Positions 1 through 7,230 are shown, counted from the first letter of the stretch. The stretch is DNA of 40,211 bases from Thermogemmatispora onikobensis (GCF_001748285.1 NZ_BDGT01000043.1:1-40211), one strand, 5' to 3'. Translations and numbers: made by a program. Notes: generated by a model not told the origin, from the sequence alone.

Positions 1-421
1 ATAATAAGAGATAAACCGTTTTTCGATGAATGGGCCAGCCACGCAGCAGCGACCAGAAAAGATCAAGCCCTACCTGAGTTGCAATGATCAGCGCGCTAAA
101 TTCAAACCAGGGAAAAATAGCAGCCAGAGGTGAGTCGTGCCAGTAGAGATGCAGTACTCTGCCGTAGACAAAGAGATTCTCGAAGATGACGCAGCCGCCC
201 ACAAAGCCCCCTGTCAGGGCGCTCCCCAGAGCGATGCAGAGGATCAGGAGCAGATTGCTGCCCAAGATAAACCAGAGGGAGAACTGCCCGCTAGGGGCGC
301 TGGCGGTCGGCCAGTCTTCGATAGGCCACTGGACTCCGAGGATCAGCGCGCTGAGGGCGATCGCTGCTAGCAAGGCATACTCTAACAGATAGCGCCTGGG
401 GAAGGCTGCTCTCGTCACCAT
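1..421 (-). CDS. SpoIIM/DUF95-like membrane protein, C-terminus beyond window
   Basis: The reading frame starts at ATG 421-419 and stays open to base 1, giving 140 visible residues. The start overlaps the stop of the upstream peptidase by 7 bases (ATGGTGA), which suggests translational coupling. The protein is hydrophobic, with helices near residues 13-32, 48-70 and 105-125. The pattern resembles the SpoIIM/DUF95 family: an Asn-rich entry to a helix (GSNLLL), a Gly-rich helix, a later N-x3-G segment (ENLFVYG), and then PWFEFSALIIATQVGLDL, which is laid out like the family's P-H-G-x2-E-x2-A-x2-IA-x2-G-L signature. The His of that signature is replaced by Trp/Phe. DUF95 proteins occur in sporulation and as essential maturation or export partners in circular-bacteriocin loci. 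The family call is made by eye; a generic membrane protein is the alternative. Confidence 0.55.
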   Translation of the reverse strand, partial: MVTRAAFPRRYLLEYALLAAIALSALILGVQWPIEDWPTASAPSGQFSLWFILGSNLLLILCIALGSALTGGFVGGCVIFENLFVYGRVLHLYWHDSPLAAIFPWFEFSALIIATQVGLDLFWSLLRGWPIHRKTVYLLL

Positions 422-1539
422 GATGCCGCGCCCTCCAGCGAATAACAGCGCTGGAGATAGAGACGGGCAGCCTCCAGGGCTCCCGGCCCCAGATGAGCGA
501 CGGCCCACTGGTCGGCCTCTTTTTCCCAGCGCCGCAGACAGAGCAGCTTGCCCAGCAACGGCGCCATGACCAGCATGCTCCAGAGGAGCAGACAGAGCGC
601 GGCAACCGGGCCGCTCAGTTCGTCGAGGAACTGCGGGAGGCACACAGCAGCCAGAAGGCCCACCAGCACCGCCCCTAGCTGGCAGTCCCATAGACTACGC
701 AACCGAGTCGTGTGACCACGAGCAATATGACCCTGCTCATGGAGCAGCAGCACCTGCAGCACCTGGACCGGTACTTGCAGCCAGGCGTCCAGGTAGATCT
801 CTTGTTGCCCCGACCAGGTTCGACGTGAGAAAGCAGGGGCATCTTTTTGGGGCAGATAAGAGGTGAAGAGCTTGACCGCCGGCTCCGGCAGTAAGGCCAC
901 GCCTTCGGGCAGCTCCTTTAATTCTTCACGTAGATAGCGCTGAAAGGCTATCCTGCGGAGCAGTATCCATATGAGGGCGGGAGCTGTGCACACCGCTATC
1001 AGGAGTTTGAAATCTGTGAGAACGAGACCACAGGCGGGCAGCAGCGCCAGCAGGACCACGCCGATGGCCTGGGCGGATTCTCTCCATGTTAGTGGCTGCT
1101 CCGGGGAAAAACGCAGAGCGTAGCCCCTGGCTTCGGCTACCAGCGAGAGGCGCCAACGGAGAGTCATGGCCTCTCCCGTCAGGGCTGGCATATCCAACCG
1201 CAGGAGCCAGGCCACCCAGCATGGCAACGGACGCGACCAATGCGGCCCCGGCTCCCTCCCTGGCCAGGGCTTCTCCTTTCCAGCAGGTAGCCGCCCGCCT
1301 CTCTCCCAAAGTACAATAAGACAGAGGGCCAGCACCGGCAGCGGGCGCAGGTAGACAGGCACCCATATCAGCGGGTAGATTACTACCGACGCCGCATGGA
1401 AAGCTGCCAGGAGATCGATGCCCTGCAGTTTTCTCAGGTTTGTCACGAGTGGGCTCCTCCGCCAGTGATTGAGATGCGGAAGGAAAGGGCCTTCCGGCTT
1501 TCCTTTGTGATACGATCTCAGGCTGGAATAGCCATTCAC
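415..1539 (-). CDS. integral-membrane M48-type zinc metallopeptidase
   Basis: The 374-residue product has hydrophobic segments near residues 45-78, 157-175, 178-195, 287-303 and 310-335. It carries the zinc-peptidase motif HEQGH at 267-271 and a downstream EKEADQWA at 339-346, whose Glu341 is the expected third zinc ligand and Asp343 the usual conserved Asp. HExxH followed by an EADxxA motif is typical of M48 (HtpX/CAAX protease 1-like) enzymes, which cut proteins at or inside the membrane. A GAGAG stretch about 9 bases before the ATG could serve as the ribosome site. It lies 213 bases downstream of the small hydrophobic protein gene and is coupled by overlap to the SpoIIM-like gene. The context suggests processing of a membrane substrate, possibly that small protein. 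The fold call is firm; the substrate is unknown. Confidence 0.8.
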   Translation of the reverse strand: MNGYSSLRSYHKGKPEGPFLPHLNHWRRSPLVTNLRKLQGIDLLAAFHAASVVIYPLIWVPVYLRPLPVLALCLIVLWERGGRLPAGKEKPWPGREPGPHWSRPLPCWVAWLLRLDMPALTGEAMTLRWRLSLVAEARGYALRFSPEQPLTWRESAQAIGVVLLALLPACGLVLTDFKLLIAVCTAPALIWILLRRIAFQRYLREELKELPEGVALLPEPAVKLFTSYLPQKDAPAFSRRTWSGQQEIYLDAWLQVPVQVLQVLLLHEQGHIARGHTTRLRSLWDCQLGAVLVGLLAAVCLPQFLDELSGPVAALCLLLWSMLVMAPLLGKLLCLRRWEKEADQWAVAHLGPGALEAARLYLQRCYSLEGAASW

Positions 1540-1752
1540 TGAATCTCTCTGAAGGCCGCTTTCTCCTCAGAGAGAATGACCTCGATGCGCTTACTGCAAA
1601 CGGCAATGGCTTGCGATCTCAGCTCAGCCTTATTTGAAATAGTTACAACATTTCCCTGGCTGGGATTTTCCCGCCAAAGGAGAACGATGCAGGAGCCGGT
1701 CGCATCGCTCTCCTCGCCGCTGTGGGAAAGAGATCAATCGCCAGCGTGCCGC

Positions 1753-2124
1753 TTAGCCGAGAAAAGCGACGCCCGCGATCGCTATGATGATGCCTCCCCA
1801 GCCAGTGGCGCTCATGGTTGCCAGAATAGTGCCTATCGCACCAATCCCATCATAAGCAACCCAGGTAATAATCCAGCGGACCCCTTCAATGATCCAGGGC
1901 AGCCCCCGGATATAGCCCGGTAGAGCGCTGAGCAGCATCCCAATCGCCTGGGCAATCCCAAGGCGATGGGTTGCTACCATGTAAAGCAACCAGTGTAGGT
2001 GACCACCTGCACCCTGCAGGGGCAGCAGGCTCACGAGTGCCGCCCCCCCACACAGAGCAGCAACGAGCAGGAGCCAGTTCCACTCTTCTTTGACGGTACG
2101 CGGCACAGCTCTAATGGAATTCAC
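1753..2124 (-). CDS. 123-aa highly hydrophobic protein, candidate circular-bacteriocin-like precursor
   Basis: I start the gene at GTG 2124-2122 because GGAGG lies six bases upstream; an earlier in-frame ATG at 2187 has no such site. The 123-residue product has a basic first 12 residues, a helix at 15-36, a His-rich linker (GGHLHW), and then a Gly/Ala/Ile/Trp-rich C-terminal half. Residues 55-123 (69 aa, starting LGIAQAIG, ending GVAFLG) are almost uncharged and nearly free of Lys. They contain amphipathic or hydrophobic helices and a GWGG turn, in size and composition like AS-48, gassericin or circularin cores (58-70 aa). The neighbouring M48 peptidase and DUF95-like protein fit a maturation role. 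The bacteriocin reading is inference; an ordinary small membrane protein cannot be excluded. The cleavage site is not predictable from sequence alone. Confidence 0.6.
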   Translation of the reverse strand: MNSIRAVPRTVKEEWNWLLLVAALCGGAALVSLLPLQGAGGHLHWLLYMVATHRLGIAQAIGMLLSALPGYIRGLPWIIEGVRWIITWVAYDGIGAIGTILATMSATGWGGIIIAIAGVAFLG

Positions 2125-2229
2125 TCTGAACCTCCTTGGGCTGTCCTTTGACTGCTTAAGATATTGGCACCGAGGTGCCCGATTCAAGGGTAATCTCTTG
2201 AGTTGCTTTCTTCAATCGTTCTTTGAATG

Positions 2230-2238
2230 ATTTTATCA
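2230..2238 (-). promoter_or_regulatory. extended -10 promoter of the small hydrophobic protein gene
   Basis: The minus strand reads TGATAAAAT, an extended -10 element, with no good -35. It would start RNA near 2223, giving a leader of about 100 bases before the GTG at 2124. The same nonamer precedes rpmE in this window. Confidence 0.4.
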
Positions 2239-2340
2239 CAATCATCCTCCAATAATCTCATATCCACAAAGCAAGGTCCTACTATTAGTACACCACAAAA
2301 TAAAACAAATCAAAGTATCATCTATTCTTTCTCTGAACTC

Positions 2341-2356
2341 CTATCCTTAAGGATAG
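2341..2356. promoter_or_regulatory. 16-bp perfect palindrome in divergent intergenic region
   Basis: CTATCCTTAAGGATAG is its own reverse complement over all 16 bases. It sits in AT-rich DNA between the divergent small-protein gene and the LuxR-type regulator, about 57 bases upstream of the regulator's -35 hexamer. It is a candidate operator for a dimeric regulator, with the adjacent LuxR-type protein the first suspect. The rest of 2125-2476 holds the two promoters and one AT-rich 69-codon frame that I do not accept as a gene. Confidence 0.5.
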
Positions 2357-2404
2357 ATACCATATTCCCTGGCTATTCTACACGTCATTTCCCCCTTCGG
2401 AGGA

Positions 2405-2434
2405 TTGACAAGCCACTAGCATCACTCATAAAAT
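2405..2434 (+). promoter_or_regulatory. sigma-70 promoter of the LuxR-type regulator
   Basis: TTGACA at 2405-2410 and TAAAAT at 2429-2434 are 18 bases apart. The predicted RNA start is near 2441, about 36 bases before the ATG at 2477. Confidence 0.6.
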
Positions 2435-2476
2435 AGAGAATGGATAAACAAATGCAGTATATTTTTCAGGATCAAG

Positions 2477-3124
2477 ATGAGAGTTATCATTATAGATCCT
2501 AATATTTCGAACTGTCAAAAGATTACCAGCATCTTAGGAGAAGAGCATCATATCACGATCTCTAGCGCCAACGACTCTCTCTCTCTTCTTCAAGAGCAGA
2601 GCCTGCAGAGGCCGCCCCCTGATCTCTGGATTATCAATCAGGAGATCCTGCCAAAGCTGGCAGCGCCACCCCGAGGTCAGTACATCGTGCTGGCCAGCGA
2701 CGTTCGTTTTGACCAGCTCCACTGGGCCTACGAACAAGGCGCTCTCGGCTATCTGCTTGCTAGCGCCCCAGCTCCTCTTTGGCGCAGTGCCATCCAGCTC
2801 CCCCCTGGCCATTTTCTCATCGACCCCTCAGTTGTTCCTCTGCTCTTCAGCGACGTCTTCCCCTCGCACAGACTCCACGCGGGACTCAGTCAGCTCACAG
2901 CTCGCGAGCGCGAGATCCTTTCTCTGCTCGCGGCGGGTGGCTCCAATAAGGAGATCGCGGCGCAGCTCGGCATCTCCCAGACGACTGTTAAAACGCATAT
3001 CGCCCATATCTATCGCAAGCTTGATATTCGAGGAAGAGCTTCCAAATGTTCACGTTATCCTCTTGAGAAGGTCACAGCAGTCGACAATAGCAGCGATGAA
3101 TGCGGCGGCTTGCTGGCAATTTAG
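2477..3124 (+). CDS. LuxR/NarL-type regulator with degenerate receiver domain
   Basis: The 215-residue protein has an N-terminal receiver-like domain (1-120) and a clear LuxR-type helix-turn-helix at about 139-187, beginning LTAREREILSLLAAGGSNKE and continuing to VKTHIAHIYRKL. The receiver is degenerate. The usual acidic pair after strand 1 is reduced to one Asp (IIIDPN), the phospho-acceptor strand reads PDLWIIN with Asn instead of Asp, and the usual Lys after GYLL is missing (GYLLAS). Control by phosphorylation is therefore unlikely; such pseudo-receivers often respond to a ligand or act constitutively. The 28 residues after the HTH do not match the usual helix and are unusually polar. No histidine kinase gene is adjacent. 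Its position opposite the hydrophobic-protein gene suggests it may control it. Confidence 0.8.
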   Translation: MRVIIIDPNISNCQKITSILGEEHHITISSANDSLSLLQEQSLQRPPPDLWIINQEILPKLAAPPRGQYIVLASDVRFDQLHWAYEQGALGYLLASAPAPLWRSAIQLPPGHFLIDPSVVPLLFSDVFPSHRLHAGLSQLTAREREILSLLAAGGSNKEIAAQLGISQTTVKTHIAHIYRKLDIRGRASKCSRYPLEKVTAVDNSSDECGGLLAI

Positions 3125-3171
3125 TCAAGGACCGCTCGCTGTGTAGTCAATCCCTAAAGGAGGCAATCGCT

Positions 3172-3438
3172 ATGATTCTCTGGGTCGGTATCGTGCTGAT
3201 CGCCATTGGGCTGCTGATCGGGTTGATTCTGGTCAGCATCGGGCGGCGATCCATTCCCATGCGCTCCCCCGAGGAGCAGGCCCGCTTGCGCGAGCAACTG
3301 ATCGCCTCCGGTCTCTCGCCTCGTGTGGCCGAATATATCGCTCAGGGGAAACGCCTCGAAGCCATCAAAGCCTATCGGGATGAGACGGGCCAGAGCCTCA
3401 AGGAGGCCGTCCGCTTTATTGACCCGCTGCTCCAGTAA
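3172..3438 (+). CDS. small membrane-anchored protein with L7/L12 C-terminal-like motif
   Basis: The start is the ATG at 3172, preceded by a strong AAAGGAGG site at 3156-3163, giving 88 residues. An N-terminal transmembrane helix (2-24) is followed by a basic stretch and then a soluble part. This part contains SPRVAEYIAQGKRLEAIKAY and a TGQSLKEAVRFID segment, which copy the K-x-EAIK-x-YR...TG-x-x-LKEA helix-turn-helix of the ribosomal L7/L12 C-terminal domain. Free-standing proteins of this kind are widespread and mostly uncharacterised; they are not ribosomal. It starts about 50 bases after the LuxR-type gene on the same strand and may be co-transcribed with it. Function is unknown. Confidence 0.75.
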   Translation: MILWVGIVLIAIGLLIGLILVSIGRRSIPMRSPEEQARLREQLIASGLSPRVAEYIAQGKRLEAIKAYRDETGQSLKEAVRFIDPLLQ

Positions 3439-3713
3439 GAGGGTAAGCCAGCGCTCGCCAGGAGGCCAGACGAGGGACTGACCGGCCTTCGAGAGAGGGT
3501 GGCAGCCAGGGAGGCCACCAGGTCAGGGTCAGTGCCAGAACGTTATAGTTGTGCCCTTCGCCAACTGTCCTGACGGATCAGAGCCGCCAACCTGTCAGAT
3601 GGGAACGCCCAGGCAGACCTTGCCATATGGCAGAGAGGCCAGGGCCAGGCCGCTATCAGCGACGAGCAAAGCCAGACCAGCACCTGCTTCTTCTCCAGAG
3701 CAGGCCACGTAAC

Positions 3714-3743
3714 TTGCAGAGAACGTCGACGTAGATATATAGT
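3714..3743 (+). promoter_or_regulatory. probable promoter of the tandem-kinase gene
   Basis: TTGCAG (3714-3719) and TATAGT (3738-3743) are 18 bases apart, putting the RNA start about 100 bases before the ATG at 3851. The remainder of 3439-3850 shows no gene or terminator that I can support. Confidence 0.45.
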
Positions 3744-3850
3744 GAAGAGCAAACAGCCCAGCGCAGCCCAGACAGCGTGCCCTACCAGGCGCGCTTAGCA
3801 GGTCTGCGCGTTTTAGCGGTTCAGCCAGTCTGGTCCAGGCGAAAGGAAGC

Positions 3851-5764
3851 ATGGTGGCTCGTTGTCTCAATCCGCGCGGAGGACACGACAATCCCGATAA
3901 TGCTGTTTCGTGCCGTCGCTGCGAGTTTCTCATGGAGGGAGCGCACGTCGGCAACTACCAGATTACGGCCTTCATTGGCTCGGGCAGCTACGGCCATGTC
4001 TACCAGGTGCGCGAGTCGGAGCCGCTCAGCCGGACGCTGGCGCTCAAGGTTCTGCGCTTTGACCAGCTCAACGACAAGGCTCTTGGCAGCTTCTTTGATG
4101 AAGCGCGGCGCATCGCGACCCTGCAACATCCCAACATTCTCCCCGTCTATAGCTTCGGTCAGCTGGAAGATGAGCGCCCCTATCTGGTGATGGAATATGC
4201 ACCCCAGACCATCTACGATCTCTTCCGCAAGGCCGATGGCAGCCGGCGCCCAGCCTTTGCCGAGGAACTGCTCCCCTATGTTGAGCAGGCCGCTCAGGCG
4301 CTCTATTACGTGCACCAGAACGGCCTGATTCACCAGGATGTCAAGCCAGGGAACCTGCTCATTGGACGCAACGGGCAACTCCTGCTCTCGGATTTCGGCA
4401 CCACCTTCTATCTGGGCATGCAAACCCATGCCTCGCTCGGCGAGGTGACGGGCACCGCCGCCTATATGGCCCCTGAGCAGTGGCAGGGCAACCCGCGCCG
4501 CGAGAGCGACCAGTACGCCCTGGCCATCTGCTGCTACGAGCTGCTGACGGGGCGTCTGCCTTTTACCTTCAACCGCCTGGAAGAGATGTGGCGCGCCCAC
4601 CTGCACGAGCCGCCGCCTCCGCCCCAGCAGTGGAATCCGCGCCTGCCCGCCGAGGTCGCCGCTGTTCTCCTGCGGGCCCTCTCCAAAGACTATCGCCAGC
4701 GCTATCACGATACGCAGCAATTTGCCAGCGCCTACGCCGAAGCCGTGGCGATGGCCTTACAGCGCTATGTCTGCGAGCGCTGCGGCTTCCAAAACCGCAG
4801 CGGTGCCCAGCGCTGTAGCAACTGCGGCGCCGATTACGACGATCGCACCTGTCCGTACTGCCAGGCCCCGGTACGCTTCGGCCAGCGTTGCTGCTCGGCC
4901 TGTGGGCGTCTGACTATCCCGCCGACACTTGTCCGCCACAGCCCTTTACTTGGCATCAGCATCCGCCAGGGACGCTACGACATCAAGCGCGTCCTCAAAA
5001 GCCGCGAGGAGACGCGCGTCACCACGATGGTCGCCAGCGATCACCAGGCCAATGGAGCAGAGGTAGTGCTCAAGCGCTGGGAATGCACCGACTTCCCTCT
5101 GGCGCGGCGCGCCCAGGAGCTGGCCTACTACGACCACGCCAGCGAGGCCCTGGCTCGTCTGCGCCATCCGCTGGTCCCCCAGGTACGCGAGCGCTTCGCC
5201 GAGGGCCGCCACTACTACGTGGTCCTGACCTACATCGACGGCGAGAGCCTGGAGGAGCGCCTGCAAAAGCTGCTGCGCCCTTTGCCCGAGCGCGAGGTGG
5301 TGGTCTGGTTCTACAGCGTGCTCAATATTCTGGCCGCCCTGGAGCAACAGCAGCCGCCTCTCTATCACTTTGATATCTCGCCCGCGAACATCTTGATCGA
5401 GCGCCAGCGCGGGCGGGCCATGCTCACCGGCTTCCAGATCCCACCGCCACCGCTCGACAGCCCGCCCGGTAGCCGCAGCCAGCACCGCACGACGCGCAAG
5501 CTGGCGCTCTCTCCCTACCTGCCGATCAAGGATCGGCGCTATGACCGGCGGACCTGCATCTACATGCTGGCGGCAACCATCCACCATGTCCTTACCAACC
5601 AGGCGCCGCCACACTACCCGGTCTACCCACCGGTGCGCCAGCTCAATCCCGCCATCTCCCCGGCGCTAGAGGCGATTCTGGCACGGGCCTTGCAGGAGGA
5701 GCCTGCCGCCCGCTACCAGACCTATCAGGAGATACAGCGTGCGCTGAAGCCTCTCCTCCCCTAG
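3851..5764 (+). CDS. Ser/Thr protein kinase with internal zinc ribbons and C-terminal pseudokinase
   Basis: This 637-residue protein has four parts. A degenerate N-terminal zinc ribbon keeps C5, C21 and C24 but lacks the second Cys. A full kinase domain (about 36-300) has the glycine loop GSGSYGHV, K66 in ALKVL, HQD at 161-163 where HRD is usual, DFG at 181-183 and APEQ at 207-210. A double zinc ribbon follows, with Cys pairs 308/311, 322/325, 334/337 and 348/351. A second kinase-like domain (about 375-637) keeps a VVLK lysine (408) and an HFDISPANIL loop (506-515), but the glycine loop is lost and DFG reads TGF. That domain is probably inactive and may act as a regulator. No transmembrane helix is seen, so it should be cytoplasmic. 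AAAGGA lies just before the ATG. The HQD change places it among kinases lacking the activation-loop Arg switch. Confidence 0.9.
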   Translation: MVARCLNPRGGHDNPDNAVSCRRCEFLMEGAHVGNYQITAFIGSGSYGHVYQVRESEPLSRTLALKVLRFDQLNDKALGSFFDEARRIATLQHPNILPVYSFGQLEDERPYLVMEYAPQTIYDLFRKADGSRRPAFAEELLPYVEQAAQALYYVHQNGLIHQDVKPGNLLIGRNGQLLLSDFGTTFYLGMQTHASLGEVTGTAAYMAPEQWQGNPRRESDQYALAICCYELLTGRLPFTFNRLEEMWRAHLHEPPPPPQQWNPRLPAEVAAVLLRALSKDYRQRYHDTQQFASAYAEAVAMALQRYVCERCGFQNRSGAQRCSNCGADYDDRTCPYCQAPVRFGQRCCSACGRLTIPPTLVRHSPLLGISIRQGRYDIKRVLKSREETRVTTMVASDHQANGAEVVLKRWECTDFPLARRAQELAYYDHASEALARLRHPLVPQVRERFAEGRHYYVVLTYIDGESLEERLQKLLRPLPEREVVVWFYSVLNILAALEQQQPPLYHFDISPANILIERQRGRAMLTGFQIPPPPLDSPPGSRSQHRTTRKLALSPYLPIKDRRYDRRTCIYMLAATIHHVLTNQAPPHYPVYPPVRQLNPAISPALEAILARALQEEPAARYQTYQEIQRALKPLLP

Positions 5765-5816
5765 CCAGGACACGAACAGAACCGGCCCCCAACTCATGCA
5801 GACAGCACCACACCGA

Positions 5817-5849
5817 GGCTGCCCCACAGCGGGCGCCGACCGGGCAGCC
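5817..5849. terminator. hairpin between convergent genes
   Basis: GGCTGCCC (5817-5824) pairs with GGGCAGCC (5842-5849) across a 17-base loop, between the kinase stop and the stop of the SDR gene on the other strand. There is no T-run, so intrinsic termination is uncertain. Confidence 0.4.
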
Positions 5850-5853
5850 GCAG

Positions 5854-6501
5854 CTAGTAGGCTACGGTGAAACGCTGACGCACGAAACGAGGCTGCTCCA
5901 CCTCGTCGAGCAGGGCCACCGCGTAATCCTCAATCGAAATGCGGCTCTCACCTTTCTCATCGGTTACAAGCTGCTCGGTTCCCACACGATAGCGCCCCGT
6001 GCGCTGGCCCGGCTCAATGAAGGCCGCCGGACTGAAGTAGGTCCAGTCGAGATCAGCCCCCTGCCGGCGATAGACCTCCAGGGCCTCCGCCGCAGCCGCA
6101 GCAATGGGACGCCATCCGGCGGGGAAGCCAGGAGTGTCCATCAGGCGAACACCAGGCGCCACTTCCAGGCTGCCCGCGCCGCCAACTACCACCAGGCGCT
6201 TGACGCCAGCCCGCTTCAGTCCTTCGATGAGGGCCTCAGCCGCCTGCACCACCATAGCCGGGTCCTCCTCTGTATCGCGCGCCGGCCCCACAGCACTGAT
6301 CACCACGTCGGAGCCACTGACCAGCCGCGCAACATCAGCAGGGTCAAGAACATTGCCCGCCTCAAGGCTGAACCGCGGATGACTCAGCGCGAGACGCTCG
6401 GGACGCCGCGCCACCCCCTTCACTTCATGGCCGCGGTTAAGGGCCTCTTGAATGAGACGCTGACCAATGCTGCCAGTCGCCCCAAAGATTACGATTTTCA
6501 T
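5854..6501 (-). CDS. NAD(P)-binding SDR-type oxidoreductase (YwnB/NmrA-like)
   Basis: The 215-residue protein begins with a classical dinucleotide-binding fold, MKIVIFGATGSIGQRLIQEA, including the GATGxIG loop of atypical short-chain dehydrogenases. An ISAVGPA strand end and a Val-rich VKRLVVVGGAGS strand follow. The active-site Tyr of classical SDRs is absent from the YxxxK position, as in the NmrA/YwnB group. These proteins sense or use NAD(P)H, and their substrates are usually unknown. AAGGAG is placed nine bases before the ATG. The gene follows an Rrf2-family regulator on the same strand, mirroring the ywnA-ywnB pairing of Bacillus. A shared upstream motif (6592-6612) suggests Rrf2 control. 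Confidence 0.85.
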   Translation of the reverse strand: MKIVIFGATGSIGQRLIQEALNRGHEVKGVARRPERLALSHPRFSLEAGNVLDPADVARLVSGSDVVISAVGPARDTEEDPAMVVQAAEALIEGLKRAGVKRLVVVGGAGSLEVAPGVRLMDTPGFPAGWRPIAAAAAEALEVYRRQGADLDWTYFSPAAFIEPGQRTGRYRVGTEQLVTDEKGESRISIEDYAVALLDEVEQPRFVRQRFTVAY

Positions 6502-6591
6502 GACAGGTCACTCCTTTCAGTTCCTGAAGACCCTGGCTGGGGCCAGTCCCACACAGGGCTTCAGGGCATTCTACTCTGGCTCAGCCAATCT

Positions 6592-6612
6592 GTAACTGTG
6601 ATAGTTCGCAAT
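6592..6612 (-). promoter_or_regulatory. candidate Rrf2 operator/promoter upstream of the SDR gene
   Basis: On the minus strand this reads ATTGCGAACTATCACAGTTAC. It matches the element upstream of the Rrf2 gene (7101-7121) in its CGAA, CTAT and GTTAC blocks, with one-base shifts between blocks. Because the CTAT block may also serve as a -10, promoter and operator probably overlap. Confidence 0.45.
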
Positions 6613-6632
6613 GTCAGCAAAAAAAGACTCCA

Positions 6633-7079
6633 CTAGGCTGGCGACGACAATCCCCCTTCCTGAGCTGTCTCCAGCACCTGAGCGATTGTCTGGCGCGCCA
6701 GCACCTGCTTGAAAGCCGCCTCTGCCTCGCCGAAGTAGCACAACAGAGCACGCTGGATGTTACGACCGATCAGGCAGTTGGGATTTGGCAGGCGGTGGTG
6801 GAGGGCCAGGAGAGGACCAGCCCCGACGGCCTCATAGACATCGAGCAAGCTGATGCTGGCGGCATCGCGCCGCAAGCGCCAGCCGCCACCAACTCCCGGC
6901 TGCGAGGCCACCAATCCGGCCCGACTGAGCAGGCCCAGAATGCGGCGAATAAAGACCGGGTTCGTATTGACGCTACCGGCAATATGCTCAGAAGTCAGGG
7001 GATCTTCCTCTCCTTGCTGAGCGAGCAAAGTCAGAATATGAATTGCAACGGCCAGACGTGTATCTCGCGTAGTCGCCAT
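6633..7079 (-). CDS. Rrf2-family transcriptional regulator (YwnA-like)
   Basis: The 148-residue protein has the Rrf2 winged helix: LAVAIHILTLLA, TSEHIAGSVNTNPVFIRRIL and the wing sequence GLVASQPGVGGGWRLRRDA. Rrf2 proteins that hold an iron-sulphur cluster have three clustered Cys. Here there are only isolated Cys residues (in NPNCLIG and LLCYFG), so this belongs to the cluster-free YwnA/YjeB-like branch. It probably represses itself and the adjacent SDR gene, since both are preceded by the same sequence element. It lies about 130 bases upstream of that gene on the same strand. The inducing signal is unknown; a small electrophile or redox cue would fit related pairs. Confidence 0.88.
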   Translation of the reverse strand: MATTRDTRLAVAIHILTLLAQQGEEDPLTSEHIAGSVNTNPVFIRRILGLLSRAGLVASQPGVGGGWRLRRDAASISLLDVYEAVGAGPLLALHHRLPNPNCLIGRNIQRALLCYFGEAEAAFKQVLARQTIAQVLETAQEGGLSSPA

Positions 7080-7100
7080 TCCTTCCGTGGAAGTCTATCC

Positions 7101-7121
7101 GTAACCAGTATAGTTTCGAAT
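7101..7121 (-). promoter_or_regulatory. candidate Rrf2 operator with TATACT -10
   Basis: On the minus strand the site reads ATTCGAAACTATACTGGTTAC. It contains a TATACT -10 element and the same CGAA/CTAT/GTTAC blocks as the site before the SDR gene, about 22 bases upstream of the Rrf2 start codon. An autoregulatory site is the simplest reading. Confidence 0.45.
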
Positions 7122-7192
7122 CAGGGGCCCTGTCAAGGCCAGATGGGAGAACAAGGAGGCGGGCCAGGCAGACCGATGTCCGTCACCTCCCC

Positions 7193-7230
7193 AAAAAGCA
7201 AAGGGAGCAATCTGGTGGCGATTGCTCCCG
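7193..7230 (-). terminator. intrinsic terminator of the citrate synthase gene
   Basis: On the minus strand GGGAGCAATC and GATTGCTCCC form a 10-bp stem with a 7-base loop (7204-7230). It is followed by TTTGCTTTTT, about 70 bases beyond the citrate synthase stop codon. Confidence 0.85.

Noticed and set aside
2227-2436. AT-rich 69-codon frame on the plus strand
   Set aside because: No ribosome site or family match, base composition of an intergenic region, and it covers the palindrome and the -35 of the regulator promoter.
3000-3124. Possible frameshift at the end of the LuxR-type gene
   Set aside because: The odd C-terminus prompted a check of the other two frames, but neither continues the usual LuxR C-terminal helix, so no frameshift is claimed.
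3821-4720. 299-codon frame antisense to the kinase gene
   Set aside because: Long antisense frames are expected opposite GC-rich genes; the sense strand has clear kinase motifs and the antisense product has no recognisable fold.
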